From positions 4,946,011-5,010,010 of the forward strand of contig SSBO01000008.1 in NCBI GenBank assembly GCA_005281725.1: a DNA stretch of 64,000 nucleotides, read 5' to 3'. Shown in pieces: positions 39,877 through 52,755 of the stretch. The DNA comes from Wuchereria bancrofti. Its lineage: Eukaryota; Nematoda; Chromadorea; Rhabditida; Onchocercidae. Under the pieces are notes generated by a model. The model saw only the letters and a list, made by a program, of their open reading frames with translations. It was not told the origin of the DNA and made no database searches. A program made the position numbers and the translations under genes. Numbering within the stretch: the first letter of the stretch is position 1; each line of letters opens with the position of its first letter.

Positions 39877-41224
39877 ATGGCTCAACTTTACGCACACAAA
39901 CTTTTCACCGGTTTAACACGTAATACGACAACATTACGTACCGTAGCGATGTGTATGAAACGCTCCTACGCAAAAGTTGCTTCACCTGAAGACTATGGCG
40001 ACTGTAAGCTTTTCCTGTAAAGCAGTTCAACTTTTTGCAAAGAATTTAATTATATTTGCTTGTCGATAATAAGCTGAGTATTTTTTTTTTTAGTTCCCTT
40101 GGAGTGACATTTGATGAAGAACGTGGTCTGAGGTGTTTAATTTCATCTTACAGTACGAGTTGCTTAGGATATGTGCTTCAGTTATCGAAGTCAACCAAAT
40201 TTAATACGAATAGTAACGTGTAATGCTGAATGAATTAGTTGTTAAATTTGGGAATTAATCACTGATATTGATACATTGTAGGGTTTTATTGCATGGAAAT
40301 GGGAAGAGCTGAGTTTTACTAGAAATGTTAATTTACTTTTTAATTTTTTTTACAGTACTTGAATTTACAGTTTCATAACTTAAAGAGAGTCACTTGATTC
40401 ATGCAAAAGCTTGGTTTACTTTAAATTGTTTTTAGACACGGATCCGTTGGAAGCACACGAGGAATCAATGAAAAGAAGACAACTTATCGCAACACTTGCT
40501 GGTGATGATGTGAGTTGTTCATGTTAACATTAGGTCGGGGCCATCTTTCTATTAAATAACCCGAGTCTCACTTTTTGAAAAAAAAATAGGATTAATGGTT
40601 GTGTAGAGAATGGACTCGCTATCTATATGAATTGGCCCGAGATTTCAGTGATTTATTTTCCATTGAAGCATACTATTTTTAGCGTTATGAGACAAAAATT
40701 TATTATAAATTGGAAAATTCAACACGTGAAAATCCGAATCTGGTCCCTTCGGATTTCGATTATCGAGTTCTAGCTTGCTTCTGTTAGTTTATATTTCAGT
40801 TCAAAATTAAAACCGACTTGGCATCCGAATATGGACTAATGAAGTAGTTTACTATATGAGTTCATTTTGTTTAAACGGTTTTGCAGAGAATGAATAGCGT
40901 ATTTTGGGAAGAATTTTCAAGATCTCCAAAATTCAAAAACAAAAAAAATTTTTTTTTCAAAATTTAAAATTCTGTTTTTTTCGAATTTTTTTTTCGTACA
41001 TTACAAACTACATTGTATTTGAATTCCAATTTCATTGGGATCTTTTAGTATGAACGATGGGAATTAGGGATGAGAGTGATCTGTGTGTAAATTAGCATTT
41101 TGTTGCAGGTGAGCCGGACTCAACTTTTCCAGTACTCTTTGTTTTACATGAAGGGGAACCGCAACGTTGCCGTTGTGGCCACTGGTTTAAACTTATTGAT
41201 CAAGAAGGCGCAGATCATGTCTGA
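39877..41224 (+). CDS. COX5B: Cytochrome c oxidase subunit 5B (subunit Vb)
   Basis: Four exons (39877-40003, 40436-40509, 40683-40782, 41109-41224) give 138 residues. The first ~35 residues are basic and hydroxylated (MAQLYAHKLFTGLTRNTTTL), a mitochondrial presequence. Diagnostic segments are DPLEAHE, LAGDDRYETKIYYKLEN, ENPNLVPSDFDYRVLACFC and the C-terminal HEGEPQRCRCGHWFKLI. Cys 99, 101, 121 and 123 are the likely zinc ligands. It is a nuclear-encoded structural subunit of respiratory complex IV in the mitochondrial inner membrane. The third exon is essential: without it the last exon falls out of frame. An AAG acceptor three bases before the ATG may be the trans-splice site. Confidence 0.95.
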
Positions 41225-43945
41225 ATCTTTTGTGTTTCTTTCTAAATTTTGTAAGAATTAACAGTGCTGCTTCTTTGAACATTAGATTTAGGTAATTTAT
41301 GTCCTTTCAATTTCAGATATAATTATCTGTTGTTGTATTTTCTTCATTTTGTATATAAAACCAAGTGCAGTAGGTTTGTGAATCTCTTGAATTCACATTT
41401 TCAGAATCTCACTATGATGTTTCAGAGCAAAATAAGTAAACTCCATCTCTAACATTTGTAAGCAAACCAAAATTTCAATCCAAATTTAGTTCGACTGTAA
41501 CTTTTGCCCGATTAATGGGTATATTTTGTGTTCGTTTCATGAAAATATCTGATTGCTAAGTACTACAGATAACACCAGCCAACTCTGCGAAGCTAAGAAG
41601 CATCTAAATACGATTATATGGTTAGGATCATAAACTTGTTTTAAAAAACTGCACTGAATGACCACATATTGTGATGAATGATGCTCAAAATAAAATGTGG
41701 ACATATTTGATTTATTTTGGAGAACACAAGGGAAAATATTCAACATAAAAAGAAACCTTAAAACGCCACTAGGAAAGAAAGACATGAACGGCAGGAAATA
41801 CATTCAGCACAGTGTCTTGGACAATATAGAATTCTGATAAGAGCAGGTCTGTTGCGCAAAACAAATCGCAAATTTCTTGAGAATTGTATTCACCAAAAGA
41901 AAAATCACTAACTTATATGCTTTTAAATTAAAAAATATGCTTATGACAGAAACGGACAACAAATGTTGATTGTTATTTGCTATATAAGACATCAGCTAAT
42001 AACTGATGCCGTTTTTTTTTTTTAACAAGTTAAAATATTGCTAAAAAACGAAGAAAACTAGGAGAAAGCATGAGAAGGATGCTGTTTACACATTAAGACA
42101 TCAAGTTTACCAAGAATAGTGTCTAAATAATTCTGCTAAGTTCATTCTTTTTGATGTTACGCCATATTAGAATTCATTTTAATATTTTACCCTGATTTCA
42201 GGCCCAACATCCGTCTCACCAATATTGCCATTAAAGCCTAAACGAAAACTACAGGACAATATTCGAGCTATTTTTATCTCATCCTTTCTCAGACTTGCAC
42301 GACAGTGAATAAATACGAAGATTTAAGAGAAAGAGAGAGTAACTGAAGAAAATAGCCCAAATTATTTCAAAATTTGAAATGATCAGTGGAAAAGACCAAA
42401 CAAACAAATTGCACGGTAGGCCTAATTATAAAGCGATAAAAAGAGATATGACATTTTTCAGTAAGAATGAAATCAATGAATATGAGTTCGACAATTATCA
42501 CTCTAATAACAACACCAGAAAGAAAGCAGAACCTAATTTTAAAATAAATAGATCATAGCATTAAATCAATGGTTAAATTAAGACAAGAATGAAAGAATTA
42601 AAAGCGTCAGGAAAAATCGAATTATTAACCAATTAAGCAAATAATTCCAGTTTTCCCAAAACCAAGAACGGTAATAGAAATGAATTAAAAAACAAGGATT
42701 TAGCAAGAAAATGAGAAAAATTTGTGTGAAATTGCAAGAACAAAAAAACATTGTAAGTAAGTAAACATAACAATCACAGTATTTTGCTCAACAATTTTGA
42801 ACACTCATTCGTACAAACATACAGACAGCAAATACAAGCATACAAAGAGATGGAAATAACATGCTTTAATTAACACGATGACCGTTTCTCTTCTTCGATA
42901 GTTTAAAATACTTCTTCGATATAATTAATACTCTTCAAGACATATGCTGATAATAGACAAGAATTAAATGTCATAGGAAATATATTTCAAGCCAATCAAT
43001 TATTTATATTCTTAAATTACTAAGAAAGAAATCTGAACTGGTAAAGTTCATAGCTTCTCACAGGTACCTAATTTATAGCTTCATTTCATAGAATTCAGGG
43101 GAGCAATAAGGTGATACTTTCCTGTTTTTCCAAATAAGTTCTCATGTACTCGATGAGCATTTTTTTTTTCTTTTTGCTTACTTTGTATATTTTTTCTTAA
43201 CATTCCTCGCCAAACTGCATATGGAAAAAATAAAAAAGGATAACCGGATGAAACGAATTAAAATACAATTTTACTAAAGGAACCTTTTCAGAAATGTTTG
43301 AGTTCCGAATTATTTTAAAAATTGACCTAACTTCTGAATCCCATGTAGCTAAAAACTATAGATCCGTATTAAGTAAAGAAACTACGCCAACAAATTTAAT
43401 AGCTTTTTGGAAAACTAATATCTTACTGTAATTTTGCTACGTTACACCTTAAAAGAAACAATTTACTCGAACTACGAAATTTCGGAAGTTAAAATAAAAA
43501 ATATTGTAATATTAAGATTCCAAACATTGTTCAAGCCTCACAGATTTAAAAGTGATGATTACATCACAAAGATTGATATCGCAAAGATTGCACCATCTCA
43601 CTAAAACCTCTGCATCTAAAAATGTACCTAAAAATATTTGCCAAAGTTAAACTTTAATAACTATCAATAAGTCATTGTCTATAAACAGATAAAATATAAA
43701 TGTACCTAGAAATATTTGCCAAAATTAAACTTTAGTAACTATCAATAAGTCATTGTCTATAAACAGATAAAATATAAATGTACCTAAAAATATTTGCCAA
43801 AGTTAAATTTTAGTAACTATCAATAAGCCACTATAAACAGATGTTTAGTTGTCTATAAACAGATAACTAAACAACAAAATGTGAAGCAGTACTCAATATA
43901 ATTCACTTAGAAGAAACCGATAACTAAAAATGCTATTTTTCTCTC
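41225..43945. other. Convergent intergenic region with tandem repeat
   Basis: Between the stops of COX5B (plus) and the TLC-domain gene (minus). It is AT-rich and contains no supported gene. Minus-strand frames around 41537-41992 have no resemblance to known proteins. The 78-bp tandem array is at its right end. Confidence 0.6.
43621..43854. repeat. 78-bp tandem repeat, three copies
   Basis: Units start at 43621, 43699 and 43777, each with AATGTACCTA followed by AAATATTTGCC, a TAACTATCAATAAG core and, in the first two, GTCTATAAACAGATAAAATAT. The first two copies are nearly identical. The third diverges after AACTATCAATAAGCC and carries an extra TATAAACAGAT duplication. It lies just downstream of the TLC-domain gene's stop. 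Confidence 0.93.
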
Positions 43946-46246
43946 TCAAGCAATAACTTCAATTTCATCCTCATCACGAAGTCCATCATCTGCATCTGTT
44001 CCTGGGGCTTGTGCCGTAATTTCAGTCGGATTTGCTGGTACACCACGTTGCCGTTTCTTACCTAATAATCCATCAGCAGCCAGAACTCTGAAATTTTTCA
44101 AAAAACTGCTTTACCTAACCTACTTTAAAAAACCTGCTTTCATAAAGCATAATTTTTATTAAAAAAAGTTTTATATGGTATTTAAAGCAATGCAAAAATA
44201 ACTTGCAAGAAAGATGGCATAACGGTTCTGATAGAAAATTAGAGGTTAGCAGAATGAACCATATGTTAAAACAATTTAATATCACGTACTTTTCAAACTG
44301 TGATGGTCAGTAATTTTCTGTGACGTTTAAGATTATTTTGTTTGAAGCTTACCTATACAGAAGGACGATATTAGTGATAGCAAGTGAAACGATGACGACA
44401 AATGTGATCAGTGTGAGGTGCCATACCATTTTCCATGCCGTAGTAATTTGCCAATACAATAAATAAGTGCTAACAGCCATGCGAAATATAATAAATGTAA
44501 CAATATTCAACAATGCAATGATACGAAATGGTGTTGAAGATTTGTCAACTCGATAGAGATTCAACATAGAACGTGAATGTAGAAAAATACTATTAAGTTC
44601 CATCAGAAGCCCACAGACGACCACTCCTGAAACTTAGCGAATAAATATCAATAATTATGTATACAGAAAGACTATTCCCTACTCATTTCTTCAAGGAAAG
44701 AATTGAAATTAGAAAAACATGTCGGAAAAAAAATAATGACATAATATGTCTTCGACTTTTTTAACGTATTACTTTCTTGCTTGCGAATACTTACAATTAT
44801 TCTCATGGATATGTAAGTATCATAATCACCAAATGTATTTATTGCATTCTTATCGAACCAAAATAAAAAGAAAACATTCCAAAAAATGACTAAAAATTTT
44901 AAAATAAAAGTGAAAAGGAAACCTAAAAACTGATTTGTCGCATAGTTGGTACCAAATGCTATGAGAACGACGACATGATGGAAAAGTAGTTCAATTATTC
45001 GTAACGACTGCTCGTTCATAAGCAAATCAGTAAGGTCATGTATCAGATAGCCTGTTGAAATTATCAGCTATAACAAATATATAATATTAAAAATAACAAT
45101 TTCCATTGACCAATTTTTCACTTAGCATTCTAGCTAATATGAATATCACAAGCTTACTTCTATTATCAAGAAAATAAAGGGAATGTATCACTTCTTTTCG
45201 AACTTTGTTTCCGTTTCTATTTTCACTAATTACTCACTAAGTAACGTAGTTCAAATTTTTGACTACTTTCAGCATTTTTTCACTTAGCATTTCCACATTC
45301 CAAAGTCACTATTATGAGTGTTCCGATCTTTTTAACTTACTACATTTTTTGATTGAAATTCTCAGTTCTCTTTCTTTCATTGTTATTCTAAGAAAAAACT
45401 TGCTAATCTTGAAATTAAAGTCATCTAGTACGCACACATGGGTAAATATAATAACAGACATCTATTGTAATTAAATCTAAGAGAAACAAATGGAGAAAAC
45501 TTACTAAATAATGAGCCATAGTATTTGTATAATTTACCATATCTTCCATCAACTTTGGATAAACAATTATTGCATAAAGTGCCCAAAAACCGGACACTAC
45601 CGAATGCCCTAATGAAACAGCTTCATTACTAATTCTCCAGCGCCTATTTGGAGGTGCAACCTGTAATCACACCTTAAATTCAGTTAAGACTCTTAAAATG
45701 CAGGAATTCTTTACAAGCTGTTATTTGGCTTACGCAATGTTTCACGCGAAGCTATATGAAAAAGATCAAAAATCATCAAACATACCAACAATGGTTGGTT
45801 GCTATGAATATCCACAAAGGAGTTTGAATGATGCCTGTTTTTACTGCATCCAAAATATGAAAATGTTCTGAAGGTCCATGTTCCAAATAAATACCATCGA
45901 ACAATAAACTGCGAGAAGCGAAAGCAAATAAATGATAGCAACACCTACAATGAAAATATTTCAGTTATTAAGTTATCGAATTTCTGTTTATATTCTAGTT
46001 TGCTACGTCAAATCCAAGCAACACCTTCTAGCCCTATATAAGTTATCCCATTTATTTGTACATCTAAAATGGCCTTAAAAGAAAGAAAAGTCAATATATG
46101 TGTTATTCAAAAAATCACTTTTTTTCTGTGCAATTAAATCATTCAATTGAGGAATGAAATTATTGATCCAATGAAATGAATTAATTTACCTGTGAGCAAC
46201 TAATGCCAAGTTTTTTCCAGTCCCAGTTCACAAATTCACTTGTCAT
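43946..46246 (-). CDS. TLC-domain multipass membrane protein, TLCD1/2-like
   Basis: Supported exons are 45505-45660, 44923-45067, 44353-44626 and 43946-44087, all in phase. An N-terminal helix exon (45895-45944, VAIIYLLSLLAVYC) and first exon (46201-46246 or 46190-46246) are less certain: the strong donor at 46190 does not keep the frame, while a weak GTTGCT donor at 46201 does, giving 270 residues. TLC-domain signatures are NRRWRISNEAVSLGHSVVSG, GYLIHDLTDLL, LLFHHVVVLIAFG and MELNSIFLHSRSMLNL, followed by further helices and an acidic tail. The NSIFLH segment points to the TLCD1/2 group, whose C. elegans member FLD-1 influences membrane phospholipid composition and fluidity. That group assignment is by memory; TLCD4 or another TLC family is possible. 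Confidence 0.8.
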
Positions 46247-49200
46247 ACCCAATAATTACCCAGCAGCCGAGCAAATTCAATACTATCAGTATTGCTATCG
46301 GCTCACTTCACGCAACAAAACTGAAATCAAAGTAATCAGAAGAAAATTTAAGCAGTAATAGAAATGTCAATAACTACTGAATGTATCGTATAATTCTAAT
46401 TTAAATCACTGATTTCCTCAAAAAAAAAAATGCATCAAAAACCTACCAAACTAATTCCATAACTAATATTTGAAAGAAAGAACAAGATAAAAATAAATTT
46501 CAATACAAATTATCTCAAGAATTGCTTTTACTTAATTTTGCAGAACTTTAAAAACTTTCAAAATCGAGTTGTTTCGTCTGGAAAAAAACAAGGTTAATCT
46601 AGGAATAGCTGCTTATGAATTTTAAAACAGTCAAAATTATCGAAACTTTCCATTTAAGTGATTTATTGTTTCATTAAAAAAACTTCAATATCAGCTAAAA
46701 TAAAAGAGAAAAAAGTTACATTGTTGAACAAATATACTCAAATATATAAAATACACTGAAAAGATTATTGCAAAATCATTAGTATAAATTCACAAACTAA
46801 AAGAAGATACAAAATAAACAAAAGAATGGTAAAAAGTGAGAACAACTGAGAAACAGAGAATAATTCTAAAATTAATGAAATTTAGAACATTGTTGAAAAA
46901 TTTATCATCAAGAGAAGAGGGGAAATCACACATCGCAAAATAGCCGCTAACCTTCTGGCAAACTGTCACTGTGCCTGCCAGCTGCCACCTTTTTTATTCT
47001 TAATCGTTGATTAGTAATTGTTATGTACGTATGTATCTCGTAGACTTTATCAATCTCTGCTACTCTCATAATACAAACATCTTTTGAAGTCTCTCAATCA
47101 CTGCACTTTTATATTTCACATCGTATCGATCTTTCTTCCATTGTCTTTTTCTTTTAATGTTTACTTTCCCTGCATTAATTATTGTCAGTGTACAGTTTCG
47201 ACATTTATTTAATCACTTATCTGTTTGCTTATTAATTATTCGTGATGTTTCATTGTTAAATAATTAATTTTCAACTAATACTGTGTTATTTATGGTTAGT
47301 TAACTTCTGAACTAGTTCATTGCTGAATTATTACTATAAATTAATGATGATAATTCTGTGCATTAATGATTGCTAGTAGTTTTGTTTAACAAGGAAAGGA
47401 TAATGTGATTCAGTTGAATCGAACAGAAACTTCATCAAATTTCTGTTTTTTATAAGGGAGAGAAAAATTGTTAATTGGAATAAAAAAAATATTAATTATA
47501 TTGTATATCTATATTACATATGCATATAAGAGAAAAATTTTGTAAGGAAAAAATGTCGAACTTCAAAACCCCTTTTTTCTTTTCAATTCTTAAAAATTCA
47601 AACTTCAGTTGACGTCTATTTTTGATCGCGTAATTTTTGACGCTTGATGCGCATAGTTAGTCATACTCCTATCGTATTAACACAGATGCAAAATATTCCT
47701 TTTAAGTTAACAAATGAGGGAAGTAAAAAATTGAAGTGATTGAGGAGAGAGTATTTTGTTATCAAAGGTTAAATGAATACCATAGATAAGTGATATAATA
47801 GTATATGATAGTTGTTATCGTATAGTAATTTGATTAATTCAGTTTTTGCTTAACAAATACTTTGATCAAGTTTTGGTCGATTGGTTGGTTAGTTGGTCTG
47901 TTAATTGGTTGATTAATTAGCTTATGGAGAGAGGGAGAAAGAGAGAGAAAGAGAAAGGGAAATAATAATCGAAGTAGATATAGATTCGAAGTTTTACTTC
48001 AAAAAATTATTTGATGCGGAAATTCCATTTTTAAATTCTGATCGAAATAGAAATATCATGAAATTCCGTAAGAATTATCTTGTTTTTCTTTTTGAAAATT
48101 GTAAAATTACAACCATGAAATTTTTGAAGAAATTATAAAATATTTAATAAAATAGGAAATTTTTCTTTAATTAGTTGTCCTGATTGTGTGTTGTTAGACA
48201 TTGGTTATTCATTCATTATTATAGGTTAACAATGAAAGTTTATCAATAATGGAATTATGAATTATTAGCATCCTAAGAGATTATTAATTTTTTATTAATC
48301 ATTATTTCACTTCACAAAATCTTTCCTTTTTCTCATCATTTTTTCAATTATTTGTTGATATGTGAAAATTTGACCATCCAACAACATATACACTCGAGAT
48401 TGGTCAAATTAAATGATTATATTTTCTCTCTTGAATACCTCGATAAATATTGGTATATCAATGATCTGTCACAATTAATTACGAGTAAAATTATGTTGTT
48501 AAATAAAACAGTTTAAAAATTGGTAACTTTTACTTAAAAAACTTTGTCATAGAATAAGGGAATGACTAAGCGTAAGAATAGAAGATTGAGAAAAGAAAAG
48601 GAAATTAAAACAATCGATACAGCAATCATTCAAATTAGAAAAATGATAAACAAAACAGAAACAAAAACATTGATAACAATTGATACAACAATAACAAAAA
48701 ATGCATGCAATTTACACATGTAATTTAATTATAAACAAAATAAGCTTTGAAATGTCACCAGCTAGCTGTTTGTTAATTTTTTTTATCATTGAACATTTAT
48801 TTTCCTTTTCTTTCTTTGCTCGAGAACTTTTAAATCTTAAATCTTTAAGATCTTAAATCTTGTTGGATATAGAGTTTGGTTAAATTTGAAAGCGTATTTT
48901 CTTGAGTTGTATATATTTTCATTTTTACTTTTTACACCTTCTAAATATTTTCCATCTTATTTTAATTATTAACTATGTTGTTATTATTGCTATTATTATT
49001 ATTATTATTGTTATCGTTATTACTATTATTTATTTATTATTATTGTTTGTTATTACTTTAATTAACTATTATTATTATTAATTGATATTATTATTATTAA
49101 TTATTAGCCATTGTTATTGTTAATTGTTGTTATTACTATTATTAATAACATGAATATTAGCATGAGCAAATGACTATTATTAATGGAGAATATGTGAAGG

Positions 49201-49305
49201 GATGGACATAATTTTTTGTTGTAAGCAAATAGGTCAGTATGCGAGCAGATACAATATACCATAATGATATTAAGATTAATTTTAATTTAATAATCATTTT
49301 ACTAA
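46247..49305. other. Long AT-rich intergenic region
   Basis: About 3 kb upstream of the TLC-domain gene and downstream of the copper transporter. It has purine-rich GA tracts near 47930-47960 and an ATT microsatellite at its right part. No gene is supported. Confidence 0.6.
48988..49147. repeat. ATT trinucleotide microsatellite
   Basis: Irregular TTATTATTA with GTT and CTA variants over about 160 bp, just past the 3' end of the CTR gene. Confidence 0.88.
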
Positions 49306-50647
49306 TTAATTGTATGTAAAGATGCAAAATCCAGTAGTAATGCCCAAAAGAACAGCTGCACCAAACCAAACAGAATAAGACATGAATATTAGCATGAGCA
49401 GATAACTAATAATAAGTTGTATCACAAATAGGACTACTTGAAATATCTGAATAAAGGCAGTCTTCGTAAATCTGAAATGAAAATTTAATTTTAAAAAAGC
49501 AGAAAAGTTAAATTTTTGATATTTTTACTTTCGTAATGATTCTTTTAAATGGTCTTCTATATAAATTATAATTAAGTTTAGTTAAATGATGTCAAATAGT
49601 ACTATGCATGATAAACTTGGCATTAGAATCAGTACTGTATCTACAGTAGGAAAATACGTAAATTATTCATATGATTATGTATTATGAAAATATCGTGATA
49701 GTGAATATCATCATAAAATATGATGGTATATAAGAAAAATTCATTATATAATTAAAAACAAAAATAGAATAAAAATAAATTAAGGTTAATTAAAGAGAGA
49801 GAAATGATGTAAGTTTAATTTGTTCATATAATATAAAAAAGTTAATAATATTGTTCACCTTGAAAATGCTTCGCTTACATTGAAATGTTTGTTGCACATG
49901 AATGAATAGGTTTAACTTACGTTTTGTGATTTGTTGTTAATGATGATTTCGAAAATGTTAAGGTGAATTTTTTTCGTGCCAATTTGATTGCTTCAAAGAA
50001 TATACCAAGAAGATAAATTCCAATACAACTGATGATCATTTCTGATATGGACATATTTTTAATTTTGTTTAAAATTTTAAAAGCTTGATAGTTTATCAGA
50101 AATTTATCCAAGCTTAATATTTATTATTTTAATACTAAAAAATTGATTCAATGTTCAATTTTTCTATGTTATCCATTATTTTATCGATTGGATTTATAAA
50201 TTATCGGTTGGATTTATAATTAGATTTCGCTTGAGTGATGTGTTTCCATGCGGTAAATAGTGTTATTCAAATCGACAAAATGAATATTAAATTTGAGAAT
50301 TGAATGCATATAATATCTGTTTATGATTCTACACCATTAATTTTGGAAAAGTTGATAGTTTGTCGAAAATTTGTCCAAAATATTTCTATTACTCAAAATG
50401 ATCAGTTGTTAAATGTTTCTATTTTTAGAATTTTTCATTGAATTTTTTATCAATTTGAATTTGAATCAAAAATCCTCGAACGTAATCTTTATTAATATAA
50501 TTATAATTGATAATATGAATTATATATTCATGATGGATTTGATTCATATGTAATAACTTTTCACATTTACTTACTCCACGTAGTATCGATTTTCCATGAT
50601 TGAAATAAAAGAATATCGTTGGTAGTGAAATGAAACCATGACCACAT
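49306..50647 (-). CDS. CTR-family high-affinity copper transporter
   Basis: Three exons (50575-50647, 49921-50041, 49306-49471) close in phase to 119 residues. The start MWSWFHFTTNDILLFQSW matches the region just before the first membrane helix in CTR proteins. Helix 1 is IISCIGIYLLGIFFEAIKLA. The last exon carries helices 2 and 3 with the two hallmarks: MLIFM at 91-95 (the MxxxM selectivity motif) and GITTG at 108-112 (GxxxG packing). CTR proteins work as trimers that import Cu(I). The protein is short and lacks the usual Met/His-rich extracellular arm. Either it is a compact nematode paralog or an upstream exon was not found, since a CAG precedes the ATG by two bases and could be a cis or trans acceptor. 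Confidence 0.9.
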
Positions 50648-52755
50648 CACTGATGTGTTTTTTTTAATCTAAATTTTCATCACAAATTCAAATTTCATTT
50701 TAACAGTGGAGTTATTTGATGGATAAGTTGCGGAACATAATTGAAATGATAAATTTCTAATAAAATTTGTCCGTTGAATTTTTTTTTTTTTGTTAAAATG
50801 AAATTTGAATTTGAATCAAAAACAAAAATGCACGATACATACAAAGATACACAAATATATAAATATGTGTATTTGCTATATTATCTTTTATCTGATTAAG
50901 ATTATGAATGAAATAATCACAAGTAATTAGTTTCAATAGTAAATTATTTATTAATTGACAAGAAAATTCTTCCCTAAAAAAGAGCAAAAGAGAAAAAATG
51001 TTAATTTTATGGATTTGTTCTGTAATCTTATCATTACAAATATTTCATAATGACTGAGATCATTAATTTTACCTATTTAAGATTAGGTTTTGAAAGATTT
51101 CTAATATTTCTTATTTTAACTAAAATTTTACATTTTTTATTTTTCTTAAAAAAATAAATTTTCTTAACTAAAATTTCTTAACTAAAATTTTACAAAGGAA
51201 TAGGATACACAAATATATAAATATATGTATTTAACTTCTATATTTCTTCCTTATTTTTTGATTATATTCTGTATAAAAGTTATTGATTATTCAGAATTGA
51301 TATATCATTTAAATTAAGCAATCATAAGATGAAAAAGTTATAACAAATTATGAAAATAATTTTTTACATCACAATAGAGTAAATTTTTAACAAACAAATG
51401 GCAAAAAAAAAAACGTACAAACAATTAATTAATTAGCTAATTGAGTTAATTTGAATTAAAACTACTGGATACAATATGCTTTTATTTTTTTAAATTTCAT
51501 ATCTTTTCTGCTGTAACTTATATTTTATTGAACATCTACAAATTGATTTCATCTCTTCAAATTCATAATTAAATCAAAATTTCGTTTTTAAGGAATTTGT
51601 TTCAAAATTTATTTCTAATTCATAATTGAGTCAAAATTTATTGATATCATATTACTAAACAAATGGCTATTAAAAGGAACAAACTAGTCAATTGATTCAC
51701 TGATTAGGTTATGATTAGAAAGAATACTGATAACGATATGTTTGCATACATACGCGTCATCTATTTCTTTCTTATTTATTCTCTTATAAACTCTTTTCTC
51801 ATTCTTTCTTTATTATTTTTTAAGTAGAAAAAAAAAAGGAAAATAAGCAGAATTCTTGTCATTTTTTAAAAATAATTTCTCATAATTTGTGATAAGAATG
51901 ATAAAATGACATTTGTAACATTTGTATTATTATGTAATTATATCGTTTGATTTCATGATGCGTTAATAGAAGTCTCATGCTCAAATGGTTTTTTATGACA
52001 TCAATTAATGACTAAAGTTTTAGTAATTAATAATTACTAAAACTAGATTTTTAAAATTAATTACCAAAACTAAATTAATTCTTTCTTTATTATTAATAAA
52101 AATTCCTTTTTTTTTGCAATGTTAAAACTATATTTCCAGTGTTAAAACTATATTTATATGATACTTGAGATGTTATTCCACTATTGATAAGAAAAATAAA
52201 ATTACAATATGATAATTGAATTTTAAATAATAAATTCTAATTTTCTCATATTATCATATTACTTCATTCGCCAGTCTTTTTTTTTTCATTTTTCTATACA
52301 TTTTCTGAGTTTTTATTTTTACCCCTATTTGCTTTAAAATGAAACGTTCAATTTTATTTTATTACAGCTTAAATTTTTAACAAGTTTTAACGTAATTTTG
52401 AATTGAAGGAATGATTTTCATAAATTATTACTTGTTTTTATTTTTTGTCCATTTGTTAAATAGCTATAAAACTTTTTTCAAAATATATTAGTTTCTATTA
52501 TATAAAATAGATAATTGTTGTATAATACTATTTTTCACTTTTTCTTTCTTTCAGTGCTTTTTTTTCTTTCTTTCTTTTTTTTTTTTTTTTTAAATGATTG
52601 CCAATAATTAATTACTGATTCGATTCATTCCTTCGATAGCCTTTTTTTGTTTTTGTTTTTTGTTGTTTCTCTATAGATTGATGCATATTTTCAATTTCAC
52701 ACTATCATATTTGATGGAATCGAATTACAGCTAATTCATTACAATCTGTGACAAA
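50648..52755. other. Intergenic, no gene supported
   Basis: The AT-rich region between the divergent CTR and THOC3 genes. It contains long T runs (52560-52600). No coding frame or RNA gene was recognised. A missing 5' exon of CTR, if there is one, would lie in the left part. Confidence 0.55.

Noticed and set aside
41109..41270. COX5B last exon read in the alternative frame VSRTQLFQYSLFY
   Set aside because: That frame comes only from skipping the exon at 40683-40782. The correct frame gives the conserved RCRCGHWFKL.
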